Origin: Bradyrhizobium iriomotense
GTDB lineage: Bacteria; Pseudomonadota; Alphaproteobacteria; Rhizobiales; Xanthobacteraceae
Assembly: GCF_018129405.1 (NCBI RefSeq)
Contig: NZ_JAFCLP010000035.1
Span: 1-37,051, forward strand
Length of the DNA: 37,051 nt
Direction: 5' to 3'
In this document: in pieces, positions 31,387 through 37,051 of the stretch
How positions within the stretch are numbered: position 1 is the first letter of the stretch
Layout of the letters: every line of letters starts with the position of its first letter
The notes under the pieces: model-generated
What the model was told of the DNA's origin: nothing
Database searches by the model: none
Seen by the model: the letters and a program-made list of their open reading frames with translations, nothing else
Made by a program: the position numbers and the translations under genes

Positions 31387-31400
31387 TTGATTTGAATCAA
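31387..31400. promoter_or_regulatory. Perfect FixK/FNR-type box
   Basis: TTGATTTGAATCAA matches the TTGAT-N4-ATCAA consensus of FNR/FixK activators exactly. Its centre is about 70 bp upstream of the ATG at 31463, which would place the transcript start near 31435 if it acts at -41.5. In rhizobia, FixK-type proteins switch on genes under low oxygen. The rest of 31123-31462 holds no supported gene. Confidence 0.75.
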
Positions 31401-31462
31401 TGTGACATCGCCCTGCCGACCGTTGTTAGCGTGGTGCCTGGGGGCTACTCAGGAGGTCGCCG

Positions 31463-31978
31463 ATGATGAAAATAGTAGTGATCGGAACAGCCGCACTCCT
31501 TCTTGCCGCACCGTCGATTGCCAGCGCGCAAGCGCCGTCCCCTGCGACGTCGGAACGGCTAAACGCAGTGGACCGGAATACACTGATCGACATGCGGATC
31601 GATTTGACCAAGGCCGCGTTGCAGCTGACACCTGACCAGGAAAAGCTCTGGCCGCCTGTCGAGAGCGCCATTCGTGCCAGAGCGGAGGATCGGAAGGCCC
31701 GTGTTGCAAAAATTTCGGAAACAGTGGGTCGACGGGCCGACCAAAATGCCGTCGAAACGATGCGTAATCGTGACCCCATCGCCTTCCTGCAACGACGTTC
31801 GGAGGCATTGGCTCAACGATCAGCCGATTTGGATAAACTCGCCGAGGCGTGGCAGCCACTCTACAAGACCCTCAATCCCGAACAACGGCAGCGCATGGGG
31901 GCCCTCGCGGTCCTTGTACTTCACGACATGAGCGATGTCGTGGAACGACGTCGTGCGCAGGCCGAGGATGAGGACTGA
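31463..31978 (+). CDS. Secreted LTXXQ-motif (Spy/CpxP-like) protein
   Basis: A 171-residue periplasmic protein with a signal peptide (about 1-22, ending SIASAQA). The mature part is mostly helical and carries two LTxxQ-type motifs: LTPDQEKLWPPVE (about 55-67) and LNPEQRQRM (about 137-145). Family members such as Spy and CpxP are stress-induced periplasmic chaperones or sensors. AGGAGG lies 6 bp before the ATG. The perfect FixK/FNR box upstream suggests induction under low oxygen. It converges with the GGDEF-EAL gene, with hairpins in between. Confidence 0.85.
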   Translation: MMKIVVIGTAALLLAAPSIASAQAPSPATSERLNAVDRNTLIDMRIDLTKAALQLTPDQEKLWPPVESAIRARAEDRKARVAKISETVGRRADQNAVETMRNRDPIAFLQRRSEALAQRSADLDKLAEAWQPLYKTLNPEQRQRMGALAVLVLHDMSDVVERRRAQAEDED

Positions 31979-31999
31979 AGCAGGATGTTGATTCATACA

Positions 32000-32083
32000 A
32001 GCCGCGTGATGGTCTGAACCTGCGCGGCTAACTGACTTTAGGCCTGGGGATATCCCCTTTGTCAGGGACGACATCCCCAGGCC
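32000..32083. terminator. Two hairpins between convergent genes, possible terminator region
   Basis: AGCCGCG (32000-32006) pairs with 32023-32029. GGCCTGGGGAT (32041-32051) pairs exactly with 32073-32083. They follow the LTXXQ gene and face the convergent GGDEF-EAL gene. There is no downstream T-run, so a factor-independent terminator is not certain. Confidence 0.45.
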
Positions 32084-32221
32084 GCATTCAAAGTGCTGTA
32101 GCCGATCAACGTGGCGCCAACCCGCGGCAGCGTTGGTGTTCACATCGCACCGAGCTCGGGCCCGCGACCGAAAGGCATTGCGGGCATCGCTGATGGAGGC
32201 GGCGGGGATAAGGAGGGCCCG

Positions 32222-34885
32222 CTAAGCCGCGGCAGCCTGCTTCGACAGCAATTGTTTCAGCTTCGCGGCCGGCACGGCTGGGCTGAACAGCCAGCCCTGC
32301 ATCTGGCTGCATCCGAGCTGCCGCAGCACCTCGCGCTGGGCTTCGGTCTCGACGCCTTCCGCCGTCGTCGCCATGCGGCGGGCGGCGGCCATGTGCACCA
32401 CGGCCTGCACGATCGGCGAGGAATCCTCGGGCTCGCCGATGTCGCTGATGAAGCTGCGGTCGATCTTGATCTTGTCGAACGGGAAGCGGTGCAGATAGCT
32501 CAGCGATGAATAGCCGGTGCCGAAATCGTCGAGCGCGATGCGCACACCGAGCTCGCGCAGCTGCTGCAGGATCGTCAGCGCTTCCTCGTCGTCACGAATG
32601 AGAACGGTCTCGGTGATCTCGAGCTCGAGCCGGCCGGGTGCGAGGCCCGACTCGGCGAGCGCGGCTGCTACTTTCAAGGCCAGCGACCGCGACCGGAACT
32701 GGACCGGCGAAACGTTGACAGCGATGTGGATATTGCCCGGCCAGCTCGCAGCCTCAAGGCAGGCCTGCCTCAAGACCCATTCGCCGATCTCGCCGATCAG
32801 TCCGGTGTCTTCCGCGACCGGGATGAAATCCGCCGGCGAGACCATGCCACGCTCGGGATGGCGCCAGCGCAAAAGCGCCTCGCAGCCGGTCACGACATTG
32901 GCTGCGAGATCGACCAGCGGCTGATAGTGCACCTCGAACTCGCCGCGCGGGAGCGCCTGGCGCAGATCGAGCTCGAGCTGGCGCCGCTGCCGCGCCTTGG
33001 CGTCGTATTCGGGCACGAAGACGCGGAAGGTGCCGCGGCCTTCCGATTTCGCCGCGTACATCGCAAGATCGGCGCGCTTGAGCAGGTCGTCGAGATTGTC
33101 GCCGTGCTCCGGCGCGATCGCGATGCCGATGCTGGCATCGGTCGGAATCTCCTGGCCCTTGCAGTTCACCGGCGCACGCAGCGTCTTGAGGATCGTGTCC
33201 GCCAGCGCCGTCAGCTCGGCGTGATCACAGGTGCCGGCCTTGACGATGGCGAATTCGTCGCCGCCGAGCCGCGCGACGAGGTCGTTGCCGCTGACGCAGG
33301 CGCGCAGGCGGTTCGCGACCTGGCGCAGCAGTTCGTCGCCGACCTCGTGTCCCAGCGAGTCGTTGACGCCCTTGAACTCGTCGACGTCGATATAGAGGAT
33401 CGCGAACGGCTTGCCTTGGCCAAGCTCCGCGACGCGGCGCTCCAGATGGCTGCGCATCAGCACGCGGTTGGGCAGGTCGGTCAGCGCGTCGTAATGCGCC
33501 ATATGCGCGATGCGTTCGTTGGCGCGGATGCGCTCGGTGACGTCGTCATGGGTGGCGAGCCAGCCGCCGGCAGCGCCGGGCTGGTTCTTGATCTCGATCA
33601 GGCGGCCGTCACCGGTCTCCACGATCGAACTGTGCGTCTGCTCGACGCTGCCCAGGATGCCGTCGCAATAGGCGTCGACGTCGCCGTCGAAGGAGCCGGT
33701 GTCGTGGCGGTGCTGGATCACGTCGCGGAAAGAGGCGCCGGGCTTCACGATTTCGGTCGAGAGGCCATACATCTCGATGTAGCGCCGGTTGCAGACGATC
33801 AGCCGCTCGTCCTGGTCGAACATCAGCAGGCCCTGCCTCATCGTGTTCATCGCGGTGTCGAGCCGCTGCTTCTCGAGCGAGAGGCGGTGCGTCACCTGGC
33901 GGAAGATCAGGAACAGCGTCAGCACGAGCAGGGCGATCGACAGCACGGCGACAGTGACGAAGAATTTCGTCTGCGTGCGCCAGGTGGCGAGCGTCGCGTC
34001 CAGCGATTTGGTCGCGACCACGACCAGCGGCTCGCCGGTCAGGAGGCGCGAGGCGACGATGCGATCCTTGCCGTCGATCGGGCTCGCGAGCTGCGTCGTG
34101 ACGAAGGTGCGCTCGAACACCGCCATCTGCTCCGGCGTGCCCTTGCGGAAATTCTGCCCGATCATGGCATCGACATGCGGGATGCGCGCGAGCAATTGGC
34201 CGTTCTGGTGGTGCATCGCGATCGAGGACTCTTCGCCGAGCCCGGTCGAGGCGAAAAAGGATTCGAGCTGCTCCGGCGCAATCGCGCGCGAGACGATGCC
34301 GAGGAACTCGCCGTGTGGGCCGGAGACGCGCCGCGCGAACACGATCGCCGGCCCGTTGCCGAGCCGTCCTGGCACGACCTCGATCTCTTCCTGCGCGGCC
34401 GGGTCGTTCCTGAGGCGATTGAAATAAGCGCGGTCGGCGACCGAGACGTCGGCGACCGGCCAGCGTCGCGACGAGTTGATCAGGATGCCGTTGGCGTCGA
34501 ACAGATTGGCGCCGGCGACATCGGACCAGCCGCTGGCCTTGGCGCGCAGCACCTCGTGCATGGCGAGCGTGCCCATCTCGCTCCGGAACACGTCAGCGGA
34601 CTGGATGCCGTGGCTTTCGAGCTCCGCGATGATGCCCTTCTGCAGCACCGCGAAATCCTCGAACTCGCGATCGAAATGGCGGGCCAGCAGCCGCACCGAG
34701 TTTTCCAGGCTATCGCGGCCGCTTTCGATCGCGTTCTGCCGGAAGCGGTCGACGGTGAGCGCGGTGCCGATGGCGGTCGCAAGCATCAGCACGAAGCCGC
34801 CGGCGATGAGCCATGTCAGCGGCGCTCCCTGCCAACGGCGAAGCAACGCGCGCATGCGCGCGCTCCATCTGATCGATGTGCCCAT
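32222..34885 (-). CDS. Membrane GGDEF-EAL protein with periplasmic sensor and PAS domain
   Basis: An 887-residue c-di-GMP enzyme. Membrane helices at about 24-44 and 307-328 bracket a Cache-like periplasmic domain. A PAS domain (about 340-450), a GGDEF domain with intact GGDEF at 541-545, and an EAL domain with E669-A670-L671 and DDFGTGYSS at 786-794 follow. Both catalytic motifs are intact, so it could make or break c-di-GMP. The inhibitory RxxD site normally found before GGDEF reads SGND here, so product inhibition of the cyclase may be lost. The ATG has GGAGGG about 5 bp upstream. It stands alone and may set the c-di-GMP level read by the PilZ-like protein at 1468. Confidence 0.94.
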   Translation of the reverse strand: MGTSIRWSARMRALLRRWQGAPLTWLIAGGFVLMLATAIGTALTVDRFRQNAIESGRDSLENSVRLLARHFDREFEDFAVLQKGIIAELESHGIQSADVFRSEMGTLAMHEVLRAKASGWSDVAGANLFDANGILINSSRRWPVADVSVADRAYFNRLRNDPAAQEEIEVVPGRLGNGPAIVFARRVSGPHGEFLGIVSRAIAPEQLESFFASTGLGEESSIAMHHQNGQLLARIPHVDAMIGQNFRKGTPEQMAVFERTFVTTQLASPIDGKDRIVASRLLTGEPLVVVATKSLDATLATWRTQTKFFVTVAVLSIALLVLTLFLIFRQVTHRLSLEKQRLDTAMNTMRQGLLMFDQDERLIVCNRRYIEMYGLSTEIVKPGASFRDVIQHRHDTGSFDGDVDAYCDGILGSVEQTHSSIVETGDGRLIEIKNQPGAAGGWLATHDDVTERIRANERIAHMAHYDALTDLPNRVLMRSHLERRVAELGQGKPFAILYIDVDEFKGVNDSLGHEVGDELLRQVANRLRACVSGNDLVARLGGDEFAIVKAGTCDHAELTALADTILKTLRAPVNCKGQEIPTDASIGIAIAPEHGDNLDDLLKRADLAMYAAKSEGRGTFRVFVPEYDAKARQRRQLELDLRQALPRGEFEVHYQPLVDLAANVVTGCEALLRWRHPERGMVSPADFIPVAEDTGLIGEIGEWVLRQACLEAASWPGNIHIAVNVSPVQFRSRSLALKVAAALAESGLAPGRLELEITETVLIRDDEEALTILQQLRELGVRIALDDFGTGYSSLSYLHRFPFDKIKIDRSFISDIGEPEDSSPIVQAVVHMAAARRMATTAEGVETEAQREVLRQLGCSQMQGWLFSPAVPAAKLKQLLSKQAAAA

Positions 34886-35079
34886 CCAGCCCTCCCGTGG
34901 GATGCAAGATGCAGCAAAACCAACAAGACCCAGTTACCGCAAAGGGTTAGGAAAATATGAATCGGAGCGGAATCAGTGGTTTGGTTCCGCCGGGCAGAAT
35001 TGCCGGAAACCTACAGCCCCGGGACGGCGCTTTACGCAGCCACGGGCTAACCCACCTTGTGAGCTGCGCAGCCAGCCCT

Positions 35080-35775
35080 CTACCGCTTGATCTCCCAGTT
35101 CAGCGCTTCCGCATTGCCCTTGGCGAACATCCTGGGCACGTCGAAGGTTCCGGTCTTGAGGTCGTAGCGGCAGCGCCAGTTGGCCAGTCCCTTCACCGCG
35201 ACGTTCTTCGGATGCTTGTCCATTTCGCCCGACAGCGAGATCAGGAGGTAGCGGTTGTTCGGCCAGTCGACGCCGAGCCAGCGATAGGCATCTTCGGTGC
35301 CTTTCATCAGATTTGCCGAGATGTGATAGTCGAGCTTCATGTTCTTCGTATCGGGCCGGCTGTGGAAATAGGCCCAGGCGAGATCGCTGAGCGATTTCTT
35401 CGTCGCGTTCACGAAGGTGCCGTTCTCGAAATGATAGAGAAATAGATCCTGCTCGCCCGAACCGGTCTTCTGCATCCGCACCAGCCATTGCGAGTCGCTG
35501 GTGAAGCGGAAGCCGGCGCCATAGCCCTGCTCGGGCTTCAGCTCCGTCATCTGATCGCCGCGCCGCGCCCAGACCTGCCATTTGACGCCGAAAAGGTCTT
35601 CACTGTCCTTCATGTACTGCTCGAGCTTGGTGGCGCCGTCGGGCGAGGTGAAGGCGAGGTCCTTATTGTCGGTGAGGACGTAGCCCGGCGGCGGGCCGGA
35701 CGCCGCGAGTGCGGGGGCGGCGGAAAGCGTCAAGGCGAGCGCCACCCATCGGGCCGTGCGGATAAATGCGGTCAC
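35080..35775 (-). CDS. Secreted protein of unknown function
   Basis: A 231-residue protein with a signal peptide (about 1-24, ending SAAPALA). The mature part is rich in beta strands and aromatics, for example GVKWQVWARRGDQMTELKP, QDLFLYHFENGTFVNATKK and YRWLGVDWPNNRYLLISLSG. No catalytic motif is recognisable. The GTG at 35775 is preferred, with AAGGA 7 bp upstream; the frame continues far upstream but only as an antisense shadow of the LysM gene. It is divergent from the LysM gene, sharing a 184-bp intergenic region. A periplasmic binding or structural role is possible. Confidence 0.75.
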   Translation of the reverse strand: MTAFIRTARWVALALTLSAAPALAASGPPPGYVLTDNKDLAFTSPDGATKLEQYMKDSEDLFGVKWQVWARRGDQMTELKPEQGYGAGFRFTSDSQWLVRMQKTGSGEQDLFLYHFENGTFVNATKKSLSDLAWAYFHSRPDTKNMKLDYHISANLMKGTEDAYRWLGVDWPNNRYLLISLSGEMDKHPKNVAVKGLANWRCRYDLKTGTFDVPRMFAKGNAEALNWEIKR

Positions 35776-35959
35776 GGGAAAATCCTTAAAAAATAGCCGC
35801 CGTGCGGCCTCGCCGATTTGACTCCGTAAGGGCCGTGCCGGTTCATCCGCAGCGGGCGGAAACGATGGCGGATCATCCCTTCGAGCGACTTGCTGCCGTA
35901 GCCAAATCGGCGCAGGCTGCGGCCATTGGCTTGATTTGCCAGCAAGGGTTCGACCTCCG

Positions 35960-36958
35960 ATGATAACCGCAACCAAGGCCTTCATGACGTTCTGCCTGCT
36001 CGCGGTGGTCGGCACCGTCCTTGTGATCGGTCCCGCCGAGCTGCGCCGCCTGTTGCCGGGCGGAGCGGGCACCGAGATCGCTGTCGCCGCCAAGCCCGAG
36101 GCCAAGCCCGAGGCCAAGGGCGAGACCAAGACCGCAGCCAAGGCAGAGTCCAAACCCGAGCAACCGAAGCTCGCCGCCGCACAGCCAGCGCCAGCCCCGG
36201 CACCGGCCGCCGAGGCCCAGAAGCAGGTCACGGCCGCGCTCGCCGATCTCGCACCGGTCAAGCCGCAGCCCTCCGCGACCGACGCCGGTCCCCGGTTCGA
36301 CGTCGCCCGCATCGACGATCATGGCGAGGCGGCGGTGATCGCGGGCCAGGCCGCGCCGGGATCAAAGGTCGAGCTGCTGCGCGACGGCCAGCCGCTCCAT
36401 TCGGTCACGGCCGATGCGTCGGGCCAGTTCGTCATGACGCCGCCGCAGCTTCCCGCCGGCAGCTACGAGCTGACGCTGCGCGCCAGGGCGCCTGACGGCA
36501 CCGTCACGCAGTCCAGCCGGACCATGCCGGTGATCATTGCGGAGGCCGCGCCGCCGCCCGCGCGCCCCGTGCCGGTTTCGAAGCAGGCCGAGAAGGCGGA
36601 CGACAAATCGGATGTCGTGGCGTCGCTGCCATCGGCCGCACCGCGCCTCGCTTCAACGCCTGACAGGTCCGCGGTTCGGCCCAGGATGATGGGCACACCG
36701 AAACCGAGGAGCATGGCACGTGCGCCTGCCGCAACGACGGTCGCATCGGCGTCGCCGGCCGACGCGCTCAGCGCCGTACCGGCCGAGGCAGGCGGCAGCC
36801 GTGTGATCTCCCGCGGCGACAGCCTGTGGGCGCTCAGCCGGCTCGCCTATGGCGACGGCGCCCGCTATGCGGTGATCTTCAACGCCAACCGCGACAAGAT
36901 CCACAACCCGAACCTGATCTATCCCGGCCAGACCTTCGTATTGCCGCGGAAGCCGTAG
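35960..36958 (+). CDS. Membrane-anchored LysM-domain protein
   Basis: A 332-residue protein. An N-terminal membrane helix (about 8-24) is followed by a Lys/Pro/Ala/Glu-rich linker with repeated AKPE units (about 44-67) and PAPAPAP. A small beta-sandwich-like region lies at about 112-193 (RFDVARIDDHGEAAVIAGQ and PAGSYELTLRARAPDGTV). A C-terminal LysM (about 280-330) has VISRGDSLWALSRLAYGDG and NPNLIYPGQTFVLP. LysM binds peptidoglycan GlcNAc chains, so it likely spans from inner membrane to cell wall. The ATG at 35960 is preferred; ATG 35984 has a better AAGG spacing. A middle domain of this layout is seen in other Rhizobiales LysM proteins, as I recall. Confidence 0.88.
   Translation: MITATKAFMTFCLLAVVGTVLVIGPAELRRLLPGGAGTEIAVAAKPEAKPEAKGETKTAAKAESKPEQPKLAAAQPAPAPAPAAEAQKQVTAALADLAPVKPQPSATDAGPRFDVARIDDHGEAAVIAGQAAPGSKVELLRDGQPLHSVTADASGQFVMTPPQLPAGSYELTLRARAPDGTVTQSSRTMPVIIAEAAPPPARPVPVSKQAEKADDKSDVVASLPSAAPRLASTPDRSAVRPRMMGTPKPRSMARAPAATTVASASPADALSAVPAEAGGSRVISRGDSLWALSRLAYGDGARYAVIFNANRDKIHNPNLIYPGQTFVLPRKP
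36089..36160. repeat. Six tandem 12-bp units in the LysM gene
   Basis: The units are GCCAAGCCCGAG twice, then four degenerate copies with a recurring nCCAAn core. They encode the AKPE-type linker. Unit number may vary between strains without breaking the frame. Confidence 0.7.
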
Positions 36959-36982
36959 TGACGCGCGGTCTTTCCTCTCCCT

Positions 36983-37010
36983 CTCCCCGTTCTTTGTTCA
37001 GACCGGGGAG
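36983..37010. repeat. CTCCCCG hairpin, partial copy of the multi-hairpin repeat
   Basis: CTCCCCG (36983-36989) and CGGGGAG (37004-37010) form a stem 25 bp behind the LysM gene. The surrounding CTCTCCCTCTCCCC text resembles part of the element at 18461-18596. The window ends before its full extent is visible. It may serve as the end of the LysM transcript. Confidence 0.5.
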
Positions 37011-37051
37011 ATGGTGGACGGGTGTTCGGAGACATCGTGGACACTTTCGAC

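Noticed and set aside
32726-34960. 744-codon open frame on the plus strand
   Set aside because: It is antisense to the clearly identified GGDEF-EAL gene, with low-complexity composition and no domain.
35776-36312. Upstream extension of the secreted protein frame ending at 35080
   Set aside because: It runs antisense through the LysM gene. The GTG at 35775 has a ribosome binding site and opens onto a signal peptide.
1-37051. tRNA, rRNA, transposase or phage genes
   Set aside because: I scanned for conserved tRNA arms, rRNA stretches, DDE-type transposase and integrase motifs and found none. A dedicated tRNA search could still find a divergent gene.

Overview
The window is about 37 kb of GC-rich, densely coding DNA. 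It looks like the chromosome of an alphaproteobacterium in the Bradyrhizobium/Rhodopseudomonas group. The evidence is codon use dominated by G/C third positions (which also produces very long antisense shadow ORFs), FixJ-like response regulators, a perfect FixK/FNR box, and families of intergenic palindromic repeats of a style I associate with Bradyrhizobium. The genus is inferred from protein style; no database search was possible. I saw no rRNA, tRNA, CRISPR array, transposase, phage gene or replication origin.

Layout. (1) 1-7.6 kb is signalling: the end of cheW, then cheY, cheR and a PilZ-like gene, a receiver-only protein, a small protein with an in-frame minisatellite, a FixJ/NarL-type regulator, and on the minus strand a receiver gene overlapping a large hybrid histidine kinase. 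(2) 8.0-10.2 kb is a methyl-accepting chemotaxis protein. (3) 10.2-16.2 kb is a catabolic unit: a GntR/FCD repressor divergent from an operon of binding protein, ATPase, permease, IlvD/Edd-type dehydratase and RraA-type protein, with a perfect 26-bp palindrome between the divergent genes. (4) 16.3-18.4 kb is an oligopeptidase B-type peptidase. (5) 18.7-21.3 kb is an MBOAT acyltransferase plus an SGNH-like partner. (6) 21.4-26.7 kb holds a class V aminotransferase, a thermonuclease-like secreted protein, a large protein with a terpene-cyclase-like DxDTTA motif, and a caspase-fold protein that has lost both catalytic residues. (7) 27-31.1 kb has an isolated HlyD-like adaptor, a 59-aa Cys-motif protein, a secreted lactonase-type beta-propeller, a 40-aa membrane peptide with a strong ribosome binding site, a GMC oxidoreductase remnant and a small secreted protein. 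(8) 31.4-37 kb has a FixK-box-preceded LTXXQ protein, a GGDEF-EAL protein, a secreted protein of unknown function and a LysM protein.

How the parts may work together. The first 10 kb supports chemotaxis and two-component signalling, with c-di-GMP links through the PilZ-like protein and, far downstream, the GGDEF-EAL protein. The 10-16 kb unit reads as uptake, dehydration and probably aldol cleavage of a small hydroxy acid under GntR control. The rest is a series of short independent units separated by palindromic repeats. The most promising candidates for undescribed biology are the DxDTTA protein and the divergently transcribed pseudo-caspase (23.7-26.7 kb), and the SsuA/TauA-type-transporter/dehydratase/RraA pathway.
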